A stretch of DNA of 64,000 nt from Lunatibacter sp035460985 (lineage in GTDB: Bacteria > Bacteroidota > Bacteroidia > Cytophagales > Cyclobacteriaceae): the NCBI GenBank assembly GCA_035460985.1, contig DATHWC010000062.1:13361-77360 (forward strand), written 5' to 3'. Shown piece after piece: positions 35,037 to 43,926 of this stretch. Numbering within the stretch: the stretch's first letter is position 1; the number at the start of each line of letters is the position of its first letter. Below the pieces are notes generated by a model. The model was given only the letters and a program-made list of their open reading frames with translations. It searched no databases and was not told the DNA's origin. The translations under genes and the position numbers were made by a program.

Positions 35037-35067
35037 CAAAATTATACCCTTTTCTCTAACATTCAAA
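35037..35067 (-). promoter_or_regulatory. Promoter of the tRNA-Tyr/Gly/Thr-tuf unit
   Basis: On the minus strand TTTG (35064-35067) and TAATTTTG (35037-35044) are separated by exactly 19 bases, a full Bacteroidetes consensus. Transcription would start about 40 bases before tRNA-Tyr. Confidence 0.88.
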
Positions 35068-35131
35068 ACAATCCAAAAAAAAATGTTTGATTTTAATCCA
35101 GTAATTCAGTACTGTTTTAACAATCAGACGC

Positions 35132-37741
35132 TTAATTTTCCTCAAGGTAAGGCTCCAGAAAAAACTCCTGATAGGTCTTTACCAACTCATCGGGTTCGGT
35201 TTGATTGATTTTGATTACCCTTTCCAGAATATTCCCCTCATCGATAAACCCGAAGATGGATTGAAAAGCAGTCAAACGGACATAATTGGCAGGATGATCT
35301 TCGGCCAGCCGCATCAACCTTTCTATGGCCTCTTCCCTTCCCGTACCACCAACCGACGCGAAATAATCCCCGTAATACCCGATAAAATAATACAGCGATT
35401 CCCCAGTCAAAAGACCTAATTTCTCATGGAACCAGTCCGATTGGGTACTGTCCTGTACCTGTGTTAGGTAATCCGCCAAAGGTACCACCATCCGGATATT
35501 CCTTTCCCCTTTGAATCGCTCGAAAATCTCATTCTTCTGCGCCTCTTCACCTTCCATATCCATTACAGCCGTCATTGCTCCTCCTGCTACCACATAGGAA
35601 GGCTCTTCAATCATTCGGGCGATAAGAGGCGCGTATTTGGTTCCGCTTAAAGTTCCCAAAAGTGCGATGGCGGAAGAACGGACTTCATTGTTGGGATCAT
35701 TTTCAGCCATCTTCACCAACATCTCTTCCATCTCGGATCCAACCTCCTCCTTGGACATCAACTGGGGAATCCGGCTCAGCGCCAATCCCCTGACCTCATG
35801 AAAACTATCCCCCATAGCTTTGGTAATGGTTGTTGCCCAGTTTTGTGTGTCAGCAAAAACCGCTGTTAGACTATCCAAGGCTTCCAATCTGGCAATTCCT
35901 GATTGCGCATGTTGAAATTGGCTTATCAAACGGTCCATTCCCCTTTCTGTTTGCCTTTCAGCTAACAGTTCCATATACTCATCAACCAGAACAAGGTCGG
36001 TTCCGGCCCCGTTTTCGAGAGCAAACTGTTGAACTCCCCTGTCCACCCAATAGGTCTTTTCCTCCCGCCGTCCAGCTTTGTAAACCGCTACTTTTACCGG
36101 CAGTTTGTAAAGTGGCGTATTGGTTAAATCCTGCAGTTGCCTCACGGTGAACAATTGCCGGTCCGGATCGCTATCATCAATATCAATGGCCAACACGGGG
36201 TGACCGGAACCCATAAACCACTGGTTGAAAAACCAATTCATATCCCTACCGGTAACATGTTCGAAAGCCAACCTGAGATTGTGCACTTCCACGCTTCCAA
36301 ATGCATTTGCTTCCAAATAATGTTTCAATGCAGCAAAAAATGCCGCATCGCCCACACTTTTCCGCAACATATGAAGAATCCGTCCACCCTTGGCGTAGCT
36401 GTGGCTGTCAAACATATCCTCCTTATCCTCATATTGAAACCGGATAAGGTCAACCTGCTTTTCCTGGGACTCATAGAAATATTGTTCCATGGCATCAAGG
36501 TGGTGTTTGTCCGCTTTGTCCTTTCCTTCCTTGTATTCAAACCAGAGATATTCCGAATAATCGGCAAATGCTTCGTTCAAAGGCAAATTGGACCAAGACT
36601 CAGTTGTAACCAAATTGCCAAACCACTGGTGGAATAGCTCATGGGCTATAATATAATCCCACTCACTGTCGAGTGCCTCCCGCTCGTCCAAGTTCAATGC
36701 CTCCATGAAAATTGACACCGTTGTGTTTTCCATGGCACCAGAAACAAAGTCCCGTACTACCACCTGATCATACTTTTGCCATGGATAATCCACGCCAAGG
36801 ATCTCCGAGAAAAACCCGATCATCTCCGGAGTGTGTTGAAACACCGTTTTAGCACCCTCCGCATATTTCTCTTCAACATAATAGTTCACCGCAAGGTCCC
36901 TCCAGCTATCCTTTATTTCGGCAAATTCACCGATGGCCAATGCCGAAAGATAGGGAGCGTGAGGTATATCCATCACCCAATGATCAGTCCTGGTTCCGTC
37001 ATCGTTCTGTTGCTGATCGACGAGCTTTCCATTACTAAGTGAAATAAATCTTTCCGGAACCCTCAGTTTGAAATCGTGTGTCTGCCTTTCATTGGGACTG
37101 TCAATGGTAGGGAACCACTTCGAACTAAATTCAGTCTCTCCTTGAGTCCATATCTGTATGGGCTTGTCTTCCGCCCCTGAGGGGTTGATGAAATAAAGCC
37201 CTTTGGTATCGGTGATCGCTGTACCGCCCGGCACGGTGGTTTCATCGGGTTTGGCAACATATTTTATCCCTACCCGCAGTGAATCGGCTGAGGTATAGGT
37301 GCGGGGTAAATAAATGGTCACCCGTTTTGGTGTGTAGGAAAAATTAAGCGGAGAAGTTTCCCCCGATTCGTCGAGCCATATATCCGTAATTTCAAAGTCC
37401 TTGGCGTCAAGCTCCAGTATTTCCTGTTCGTAAAAATACGGCTTCAGCAGCAGGAGTGCACTGCCATTCACTTGATTGGTTTCAAAATCAAACGATAAAT
37501 CCAGCGAAGTATGAATCAGGTCAAATTTCCTCTCCCGGCTTGGACGGTACCCCTCCATGGCCGCTTCTTTCAGTCTCATTAGCGAATCCGGCGTATTCCG
37601 AACAATTAGTTCCAATGCCTCACTCCCACCTACTGATTCAATAATCGGTTCAGGTTGGGTGGTGATTTCGGCATTTTTGCAGGAAAAAAGAAGTGAAAAA
37701 TTAATTGCAAATAGAGAATAGAAGTAAAATGAATAGCGCAT
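35132..37741 (-). CDS. M1 family metallo-aminopeptidase lipoprotein
   Basis: Zinc aminopeptidase (gluzincin) that trims N-terminal residues from peptides, probably in the periplasm or on the outer membrane. The 869-residue precursor has a lipoprotein signal (LLFSC, Cys21). It has the exopeptidase motif SGAMENT near 333, the zinc motif HELFHQWFGN near 367 with the third ligand in NEAFADYSEYLW near 390, and the catalytic Tyr in SYAKGGRILH near 448. The C-terminal ~260 residues form HEAT-like helical repeats. It stands alone on its strand and is divergent from the biotinyl-carrier gene. Confidence 0.93.
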   Translation of the reverse strand: MRYSFYFYSLFAINFSLLFSCKNAEITTQPEPIIESVGGSEALELIVRNTPDSLMRLKEAAMEGYRPSRERKFDLIHTSLDLSFDFETNQVNGSALLLLKPYFYEQEILELDAKDFEITDIWLDESGETSPLNFSYTPKRVTIYLPRTYTSADSLRVGIKYVAKPDETTVPGGTAITDTKGLYFINPSGAEDKPIQIWTQGETEFSSKWFPTIDSPNERQTHDFKLRVPERFISLSNGKLVDQQQNDDGTRTDHWVMDIPHAPYLSALAIGEFAEIKDSWRDLAVNYYVEEKYAEGAKTVFQHTPEMIGFFSEILGVDYPWQKYDQVVVRDFVSGAMENTTVSIFMEALNLDEREALDSEWDYIIAHELFHQWFGNLVTTESWSNLPLNEAFADYSEYLWFEYKEGKDKADKHHLDAMEQYFYESQEKQVDLIRFQYEDKEDMFDSHSYAKGGRILHMLRKSVGDAAFFAALKHYLEANAFGSVEVHNLRLAFEHVTGRDMNWFFNQWFMGSGHPVLAIDIDDSDPDRQLFTVRQLQDLTNTPLYKLPVKVAVYKAGRREEKTYWVDRGVQQFALENGAGTDLVLVDEYMELLAERQTERGMDRLISQFQHAQSGIARLEALDSLTAVFADTQNWATTITKAMGDSFHEVRGLALSRIPQLMSKEEVGSEMEEMLVKMAENDPNNEVRSSAIALLGTLSGTKYAPLIARMIEEPSYVVAGGAMTAVMDMEGEEAQKNEIFERFKGERNIRMVVPLADYLTQVQDSTQSDWFHEKLGLLTGESLYYFIGYYGDYFASVGGTGREEAIERLMRLAEDHPANYVRLTAFQSIFGFIDEGNILERVIKINQTEPDELVKTYQEFFLEPYLEEN

Positions 37742-37873
37742 ATTTGAAGAAAATAATTTTCCAGGAAGAATTGTTATGTGATGTTTCTAAAATCAATTCC
37801 CATGGATGGAGATGAAGTAATCCTTGAACCAGGCAACACTACAATATAGAATCACCGCTTTAAAAGAAACGAA

Positions 37874-38368
37874 ATGTATGAAGTAAAATTGAAAAATGAA
37901 GTCTACCTGGTTGAAAAAAATGGGGAGCAGTCCAAAGTCAACGGTGAGATAATCTCAATGGAAGGTGTGAAAATTAGTGAAAATGCCTTTCATTTGATTA
38001 TTGAAAATCAGTCACTTACAATAGAAATCGTGTCCTGGGTGCCTTCAACAAAAACCCTTCAAATAAAGCTGAACGATCGATTGGCTGAACTTATAGTCAG
38101 CTCTGAGCAGGACCTTCTATTGGAGAAAATGGGATTGAAGCAGATCAAGGGGAATCTCTCAACGGAAATAAAAGCACCCATGCCCGGTCTTATACTGGGT
38201 ATTCCCATAAAAGAAGGTGATACCGTCGAAAAAGGTGATGTATTGATTGTCCTGGAGGCAATGAAAATGGAAAATTCCATTAAGTCCTCCCAATCGGGTA
38301 CAATCAGGAAAATCCTCGTCGACACTGGACAGGGGGTGGAAAAAAATCAGGTGATGATCCAATTTTAA
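37874..38368 (+). CDS. Biotin/lipoyl carrier domain protein (acyl-CoA carboxylase BCCP-like)
   Basis: A 164-residue protein whose C-terminal ~75 residues form a biotinyl domain: KAPMPGLILGIPIKEGD, then EAMKMEN with the biotin-acceptor Lys131. The first ~85 residues are a beta-rich segment typical of Bacteroidetes BCCP-type subunits of acetyl- or propionyl-CoA carboxylase and related enzymes. No biotin carboxylase or carboxyltransferase gene is adjacent, so the partner must be elsewhere. The carboxylase it serves cannot be decided from sequence. Confidence 0.85.
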   Translation: MYEVKLKNEVYLVEKNGEQSKVNGEIISMEGVKISENAFHLIIENQSLTIEIVSWVPSTKTLQIKLNDRLAELIVSSEQDLLLEKMGLKQIKGNLSTEIKAPMPGLILGIPIKEGDTVEKGDVLIVLEAMKMENSIKSSQSGTIRKILVDTGQGVEKNQVMIQF

Positions 38369-38401
38369 AGAATAGATTTAGTTTTGTAAAAAACAAGAAA
38401 T

Positions 38402-38409
38402 TATCTTTG
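38402..38409 (+). promoter_or_regulatory. Candidate -7 element for pyrH-frr
   Basis: TATCTTTG matches TAnnTTTG. A TTTG occurs upstream at 38383-38386 but at only 15 bases spacing. The leader to pyrH would be about 290 nt and would include the repeat-like segment, so a nearer, unrecognised promoter is possible. Confidence 0.35.
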
Positions 38410-38650
38410 TCCGGTTTGAATCAAGTAATCTTTGAGTTGATTTCCATATCAAAGGCTTAATTGAACGTGCTAAAAAGTGCCAAAATCTAAGCCGATCATG
38501 ATTCGAACGTTGTGATACCAACTAGATAATGCGCTGCTATCAAGTTAGTTATACAACTGTTTTTTCTTAAACTGAAAACAAATTTTAAACTGATGAAATA
38601 AAGCTTGACGAACGCGTCACACACCGGGATGATTATCATTGCGAGATTCC

Positions 38651-38672
38651 ACCTGCCTGACGGCAGTCAGGT
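38651..38672. repeat. Palindromic repeat element (hairpin)
   Basis: A 22-base imperfect palindrome: 5 bp ACCTG/CAGGT, one C-T mismatch, 3 bp and a 4-base loop. A single change (T at 38667 to G) would make it perfect, as expected of a decayed copy of a palindromic dispersed repeat. It is not followed by a T run and lies 30 bases before pyrH, so it is not a terminator. Confidence 0.5.
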
Positions 38673-38701
38673 ATGGTCTTTGAAAAATAAATTATAAACA
38701 T

Positions 38702-39412
38702 ATGAAATACAAAAGAATCCTCCTAAAACTTAGTGGTGAGGCCCTAATGGGTGACAAATCTTATGGCATTGACTCTAAAATTCTACAGCAATACGCTGAC
38801 GAAATCAAAGCAGTACGTGATCAGGGAGTTGAAATCGCCGTTGTAATCGGAGGAGGTAATATTTTTAGGGGAGTTCAAGCCGGCCATGTGGGTATTGACC
38901 GTGTACAGGGAGACTACATGGGTATGCTTGCCACCCTTATCAACGCCATGGCGCTACAGAGTGCGCTCGAACAAAACGGTATGTACACCAGGCTGATGTC
39001 TGGTATCAAAGTAGAAAGTGTATGTGAACCCTTTATCCGTCGACGGGCCATTCGGCACCTTGAAAAAGGAAGAATTGTCATTTTCGGCGCCGGAATCGGA
39101 AACCCATATTTCACAACAGACTCTACTGCCAGTCTTAGAGCAATAGAAATAGAAGCGGAAGTAGTGCTAAAAGGCACACGAGTCGATGGCGTCTACACCG
39201 CAGATCCGGAAAAAGATAAGACGGCTACCCGCTACGCCACTATTTCTTTTCAGGAAGTGTACGAAAAAAACCTCAACGTGATGGACATGACCGCCTTCAC
39301 CCTTTGCCAAGAAAACAACCTCCCTATTATCGTCTTTGACATGAACAAAAAAAACAACCTCATAAACCTCGTAAAAGGTGAGGATGTAGGGACACTTATA
39401 ACTTCTAAATAA
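38702..39412 (+). CDS. pyrH: UMP kinase
   Basis: Phosphorylates UMP to UDP in pyrimidine nucleotide synthesis; bacterial hexameric enzyme of the amino-acid kinase fold. The 236 residues begin MKYKRILLKLSGEALMGD (phosphate-binding Lys), with VVIGGGNIFRG and the nucleotide-site VDGVYTADPEKDKTATRY. It is 12 bases upstream of frr, the common pyrH-frr pair. Confidence 0.98.
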   Translation: MKYKRILLKLSGEALMGDKSYGIDSKILQQYADEIKAVRDQGVEIAVVIGGGNIFRGVQAGHVGIDRVQGDYMGMLATLINAMALQSALEQNGMYTRLMSGIKVESVCEPFIRRRAIRHLEKGRIVIFGAGIGNPYFTTDSTASLRAIEIEAEVVLKGTRVDGVYTADPEKDKTATRYATISFQEVYEKNLNVMDMTAFTLCQENNLPIIVFDMNKKNNLINLVKGEDVGTLITSK

Positions 39413-39424
39413 GCTAAACTTACC

Positions 39425-39985
39425 ATGGAAGAAATCCAATTATACCTCGAAGAAGCTGAATTACTAATGAAAAAAGCAGTGGACCATACCGCTGCCGAGC
39501 TGGTAAAAATACGCGCAGGGAAAGCCATGCCGAATTTTTTGGATGGCATAGTAGTGTCCTACTACGGTGCGCCAACTCCCCTACAGCAAATAGCGTCTGT
39601 AACTACACCTGACGCTCGGACTCTCGCCATTAAGCCTTGGGAAAGAAACTTAATCTCTGAGATCGAAAAAGCAATCATCAACTCCGATTTGGGTCTCAAT
39701 CCCCAAAACAACGGGGAAATGGTCATGCTAACCATCCCACCACTCACAGAGGAGCGCAGAAAAAACCTCGTGAAGCAGGTGAAAAACGAGTGCGAAAATG
39801 GAAAAATCAGCATAAGGACTGTACGAAAGGACACGAATGAGGGACTGAGAAAGCTTCAGAAGGACGGAGCACCGGAAGATGAAGTGAAGAGGGCTGAAGA
39901 TATCGTGCAAAAATATACAGATAAATATTCAACTAAGATCGATGACCTCTTTGCCAAAAAAGAGGAAGAAATCATGAAGGTATAA
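39425..39985 (+). CDS. frr: Ribosome recycling factor
   Basis: Splits post-termination ribosomes together with EF-G. The 186 residues form the L-shaped tRNA mimic; conserved stretches are VKIRAGKAMPNFLDGIVVSY, LAIKPWERNLISEIEKAI and PPLTEERRKNLVKQVK. It follows pyrH and is closed by a strong hairpin. Confidence 0.98.
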   Translation: MEEIQLYLEEAELLMKKAVDHTAAELVKIRAGKAMPNFLDGIVVSYYGAPTPLQQIASVTTPDARTLAIKPWERNLISEIEKAIINSDLGLNPQNNGEMVMLTIPPLTEERRKNLVKQVKNECENGKISIRTVRKDTNEGLRKLQKDGAPEDEVKRAEDIVQKYTDKYSTKIDDLFAKKEEEIMKV

Positions 39986-39991
39986 AAACTC

Positions 39992-40024
39992 AAAAAAAGG
40001 ACGGGAAATACCCGTCCTTTTTCA
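39992..40024 (+). terminator. Bidirectional terminator after frr
   Basis: The stem AAAGGACGGG/CCCGTCCTTT with a 5-nt loop is flanked by an A run on the left and a T run on the right. It lies between convergent genes (frr on plus, the outer-membrane barrel gene on minus) and can end both transcripts. Confidence 0.9.
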
Positions 40025-40062
40025 TTCTATATTGCATGCTATTGGAAATCAACCGATATTTC

Positions 40063-40746
40063 TTACTTAAACCAGCGGTCTGTACTTATTCCAAAGCCTA
40101 TAAATACCCCGACATAGGAGGCATTGCTGCTGAAATCGATCTCTTGGCTGTTAAATTCGGTACGTTGAAATCTTAGTTCATCAAGCGTGCCAACTCCCTG
40201 CTGATACCTTAGCCCCGCCAAGAAATAATTATTTCTTTTAGTATACTTTTTGATGCCAACATCAAATCGCAGCAAAAAATTGGAACTCATACTACCTGTC
40301 GTGCCTCCAAAACCACCACCAGAAAAATTCGGGGGATCGCGGTTGAGGGCCACACCTATGGCGGGCTGCACGTACAACTCAAATTTTTGCTTTGGAATAG
40401 TATACCTTGCTCCCAGTGAATAATTTCCAAAATTGTTTCCAAATGCTGAATCTTTATTCTCAAAAACATTCCCATTAGCAGCCTGTTGCCTAATCCCTAT
40501 CGGCCTATGCAGGTATTCACCCTGAAGCACTACCTGCCATTGATCGGTTACTTTACCGACGACACCCAAACCCAATTGATAGCCCATCGTCGGAAACAAA
40601 CTCATCTCATCTCCGTCCGGAGATGAAATCGTCGCGTTATAAAATCCCACCGAGGGGCCGCCATAACCTTCAAACTGTAATATTCCCTGGGAATTTGCTT
40701 GGTATCCAACCAAGACTAAAATAAGGATAAAAAAGGAAAACTTCAT
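40063..40746 (-). CDS. Outer-membrane beta-barrel protein
   Basis: A 227-residue secreted protein with a signal peptide (MKFSFFILILVLVGYQANSQ, cleavage expected after NSQ). Alternating strand-like segments end in an aromatic residue (VGVFIGFGISTDRWFK at the C-terminus). This is the pattern of small OmpA/OmpW-like barrels (PF13568-type) of Bacteroidetes. No ligand can be assigned. It lies 117 bases downstream of the DUF5686 gene on the same strand, with its own -7 candidate. Confidence 0.75.
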   Translation of the reverse strand: MKFSFFILILVLVGYQANSQGILQFEGYGGPSVGFYNATISSPDGDEMSLFPTMGYQLGLGVVGKVTDQWQVVLQGEYLHRPIGIRQQAANGNVFENKDSAFGNNFGNYSLGARYTIPKQKFELYVQPAIGVALNRDPPNFSGGGFGGTTGSMSSNFLLRFDVGIKKYTKRNNYFLAGLRYQQGVGTLDELRFQRTEFNSQEIDFSSNASYVGVFIGFGISTDRWFK

Positions 40747-40829
40747 GTCACTAATTATTTGTGGCTAATAAAATAAAGAACAGACAGCCATAAGCTGACC
40801 ATTCTTTCCTATAGTAAACCTTACAGTGG

Positions 40830-40837
40830 CAAATATA
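40830..40837 (-). promoter_or_regulatory. Candidate -7 element for the barrel gene
   Basis: The minus strand reads TATATTTG, an exact -7 match, 84 bases before the start codon of the barrel gene. At 19 bases spacing only a partial TTCA is found, so the -33 half is weak. Confidence 0.4.
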
Positions 40838-40862
40838 TGGAATTTCACATATAAAATGAAAA

Positions 40863-43502
40863 TTATTCCCCCGAGCCAACATGGATAAAGGTCGCTATCC
40901 CGAAACGTGGCCCTGAGTGGACATATGCTCCGTTTTCAAACCCTGCCGCAAATTCAACACGGAAAATACGCCATAAATTATCCAAAGAATACCCAACCTC
41001 CATATAATGGGGAGAGCGGTCAGCTTTGAGGTAATTGAAAAAGATATTTTCCCGGACCCCCGTGAAACGTAACATGGGCAACTGGGTAAATAAAAATTTT
41101 CTGAACTGGTAGTGAAAAATTCCGCCCAAATAGTTACCATCCGTACTATATCGGTAGTAATCAAGCAGTCGATATTCCGAAGCTGCTCCCATACTGGTAA
41201 AAATAGTCCGATTGCCTCCAAAGTGTTTAAAATCCATAAAATACACCCGAGAGGAATTCAGAAAAGAACCGGCGGTCAAGTTAAAATCCAATTTGCCACT
41301 TACCCCAAAGGAAAATGCATGTCGAAAATTAGCTTCCAATTGGTCAAATCGCGAAGACTGATGGGCCGATGCAACTGGAATGCCTTTTTGATAAGAAATC
41401 GTCAAATGAGGGGCAGTGCTGTATAATGGAGATTTTCTGTAGTTGCGGATACTGTATTTTAAACCAGGCCTCCACGAAACTTGTGATCTCCATAGGTATA
41501 ATCGGTGGTTAGAGAAATTACTGTTGGTGGCTGAAATATTCTCGGGCCGATTGGAGGTAAAACTTCTTTGATCACCCTCTCTGAAGCTGTAGTTGCTTGT
41601 GTTCTCCAAGAAGTTTCTTTCTGCATACTCTAATCCAGATCCAAAGGCCAAACCTGGACTGACTTGTCTTTCGAAATCCACCCGCAGGTACCGCTGCTCA
41701 TAGAGCTTCATCCAATTTTGATTAAGTAATAGAGTGTAGGCACTATTCACCCACTCCGATATGGGTTCCTTTCTGTTTAGTTGAAAAATAAACCGTCCAC
41801 CTTCCGCCGAAAGCTGGGTGTGCGATCCTTCATTTCTAATCAAACCTGTGACAGCAAGCCTACCGTAGAGGGTCTTATTGGACAACCCGTATCTTCCCTC
41901 AGGCCGGATTAGCACCTGTTTTGTTCGGAAATTGACACTGTCCGCCAATTTTTCCCTTTTCCTATACCTCATGTATCCGGCCATACCGAATTTAAATCCC
42001 TCCACGGAGTTGAATCCCATTTTGCCAGCATTATTATAAAAACCCGAGGAAAATCCTCTGCCGAAAAAATAGTCTCCCCCGCCCAGCACGTCCACTACTT
42101 GAAATTTCTTGTTGATGCTTGTATCCATGCTATCTGGAACAGATTCTTTCGCCGATTCCACTCTGGCAAGACTGTCATCCCGGCGATACCCCCGGATTTC
42201 CTCAGACGTCAAGGCAACCGGCCGTATGCTGTCCCAAAAGTTTAATTCCCGTTTCGTGGCTAGACTATCTACCGCATATTTTCTCTCGCGAACGACCTCA
42301 TTGTTTTCCCTTTCCGTTTCAACTTGCTTTTCATAGGTGCGGACCATTTTCCGAAAGGATTTTTGTGACATTTGTTCTGCTGCAGCCAGCTGTTCTGTCA
42401 CTGATTCCCGTTTGTCAAATCCGGAAAGATCGGCGGGTAAATCCTCTACTTTTTCATCTAATAGGACTGTTTCCGCTATCAAGTCTGGATTTAGTTCCAG
42501 CACATACTCACCTGTTGAAGCCAAATATTGAAATTCCCCTCCAAAGCCGAAAAACTTTCCGCTGACTTGGTAGGTGTGGGTGACTGGCATCCAGACGTTT
42601 TCAACAATCGGAGCAAACTGTTGCTTTGCGGTAATTTGAAATCCCAAATAGGATGTCTTCAAATCGAAGCTGTGTATAGCCCACGAATCCTCTATAATAT
42701 ACAGATAGCCATCAAAGACACGTTCTCCTGGAGATCTAGGCCTCACTCTGATTTTATTTACCAACACGCCATTGTCCATAAAAGACCCCATAAATTGGAA
42801 TCGGTAATAGGAAAAAGCCATTTTGGACAAAGGGGATATAATGTCCACTACCTTGTCCTGATAAAACGTCGCCGCTATATAAGGAGACGGGGACGTTTGC
42901 ATGTCTTCTCCAACGGTTCGTATGGCGATTACTTTTTCCTCTAGGTAATTCGGTTGCCTGAAGGTAATTTCAGAAATCGACTCCGTAGTGTAGGCTTCAT
43001 TCAGGTTCAAGCCCTCTTCTGCCAATTTCTTACGAACAAAAAAAGGAGCGTTCGTCAGTTTACCTGTACCTTTTAAATACACCTTCATCGAATAGCTGTC
43101 TACTTGTAGGCGGTGATAATCGGATTTGGCAATTGCCCTGCGCATCACGGTTAATGCGGGATCTTCCTGTTTGCTATCCACCGTAACTTCCCTCAACGCA
43201 TACATTTGTTCCTTGAGGACAACATCTACCTCCACCCAAGTCTGGTCTATTTCCACTGTTGTCAGAACGGATTCGTATCCCATAAACTGAATCCACATAT
43301 CATAAACTCCCGGCTTCAAATTCAGTTGAAAATAACCATCAGCATTTGAAGGAATCCCATCTCCCAAATTTCTGATAAAAATGGAGGCAAAAGGCAAGGG
43401 GTTGCCCCCCTCATCACGCACGTAGCCTCTGACTCCTTGTGCGAAAGTTTCCAGCTCCGAGAAAATTATCAAATACAAAAGAATCAAAAACTTAATCCGC
43501 AT
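40863..43502 (-). CDS. DUF5686 outer-membrane protein with carboxypeptidase-like domain
   Basis: I use the ATG at 43502 (879 residues, MRIKFLILLYLIIF...); an upstream TTG would add two residues. A signal peptide ends near ETFAQ and is followed by a CarboxypepD_reg-like beta-sandwich (about 22-105, GYVRDEGGNPLPFASIFI). Then comes the DUF5686 region, beginning at VMRRAIAKSDYHRLQVDSYS and ending in a large C-terminal barrel-like half. Family function is unknown; members are outer-membrane proteins of Bacteroidetes. It is divergent from the SusC gene and shares a 418-base intergenic region with it. Confidence 0.88.
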   Translation of the reverse strand: MRIKFLILLYLIIFSELETFAQGVRGYVRDEGGNPLPFASIFIRNLGDGIPSNADGYFQLNLKPGVYDMWIQFMGYESVLTTVEIDQTWVEVDVVLKEQMYALREVTVDSKQEDPALTVMRRAIAKSDYHRLQVDSYSMKVYLKGTGKLTNAPFFVRKKLAEEGLNLNEAYTTESISEITFRQPNYLEEKVIAIRTVGEDMQTSPSPYIAATFYQDKVVDIISPLSKMAFSYYRFQFMGSFMDNGVLVNKIRVRPRSPGERVFDGYLYIIEDSWAIHSFDLKTSYLGFQITAKQQFAPIVENVWMPVTHTYQVSGKFFGFGGEFQYLASTGEYVLELNPDLIAETVLLDEKVEDLPADLSGFDKRESVTEQLAAAEQMSQKSFRKMVRTYEKQVETERENNEVVRERKYAVDSLATKRELNFWDSIRPVALTSEEIRGYRRDDSLARVESAKESVPDSMDTSINKKFQVVDVLGGGDYFFGRGFSSGFYNNAGKMGFNSVEGFKFGMAGYMRYRKREKLADSVNFRTKQVLIRPEGRYGLSNKTLYGRLAVTGLIRNEGSHTQLSAEGGRFIFQLNRKEPISEWVNSAYTLLLNQNWMKLYEQRYLRVDFERQVSPGLAFGSGLEYAERNFLENTSNYSFREGDQRSFTSNRPENISATNSNFSNHRLYLWRSQVSWRPGLKYSIRNYRKSPLYSTAPHLTISYQKGIPVASAHQSSRFDQLEANFRHAFSFGVSGKLDFNLTAGSFLNSSRVYFMDFKHFGGNRTIFTSMGAASEYRLLDYYRYSTDGNYLGGIFHYQFRKFLFTQLPMLRFTGVRENIFFNYLKADRSPHYMEVGYSLDNLWRIFRVEFAAGFENGAYVHSGPRFGIATFIHVGSGE

Positions 43503-43508
43503 TCCCAA

Positions 43509-43926
43509 TTGATTTTTTTGATTGTTTTAAATACCCAAATTACCTGCCATCACATTACTACTCCGAAAATCACAATTACTAACGGTTCCTAAGACAAAAA
43601 GTAACTACATCCAGCAATTAATTTAAACCTAATTTTTTAGGGTAATATTTTCTGATATTTCCTCCAAAAATATGCCGTTTTTTGTACTTTTTTTAAAAAC
43701 TACAAATTTAACAGAATGATAATAATCAGATCGGTCCATTGTGTAAATAATAACTATAATTAACTTATTTTAACATATCAATAAAATTACCTCAAAAATT
43801 CACCTCCTAATTATTTAATCAGAAATTTCTACCGAGTTTTAGGAATTGCATAAAATAAATATTCCTCACATATTTAACGTGTTATTTTAACAATCATTAA
43901 TTTTAATACCTAAAATCAAAAAAAGT
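43509..43926. other. AT-rich divergent regulatory region (DUF5686 / susC)
   Basis: Very AT-rich and gene-free. On the minus strand TAAATTTG (43703-43710) fits the -7 consensus for the DUF5686 gene, without a TTTG at 19 bases. On the plus strand I find no exact TAnnTTTG ahead of the SusC gene, so that promoter may need an activator or an alternative sigma factor. No regulator gene (SusR, hybrid two-component system or FecI/FecR pair) is adjacent. Confidence 0.5.
43703..43710 (-). promoter_or_regulatory. Candidate -7 element for the DUF5686 gene
   Basis: TAAATTTG on the minus strand, about 200 bases before the start codon. There is no recognisable TTTG at the expected spacing. Confidence 0.3.

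Larger units (their letters stand above)
38369..38701. other. Intergenic region with MITE-like remnant upstream of pyrH
   Basis: No gene is visible. The left part has a possible promoter (TATCTTTG at 38402-38409). The right part, about 38600-38675, reads like a piece of a dispersed repeat: the words ATTATCATTGCGAG are followed by an imperfect hairpin at 38651-38672 (ACCTGCCTGA-CGGCAGTCAGGT). This resembles, from memory, the repeats with CATTGCGAG and CCTGCCTG...CAGGCAGG words found in many Bacteroidetes genomes. Confidence 0.45.
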
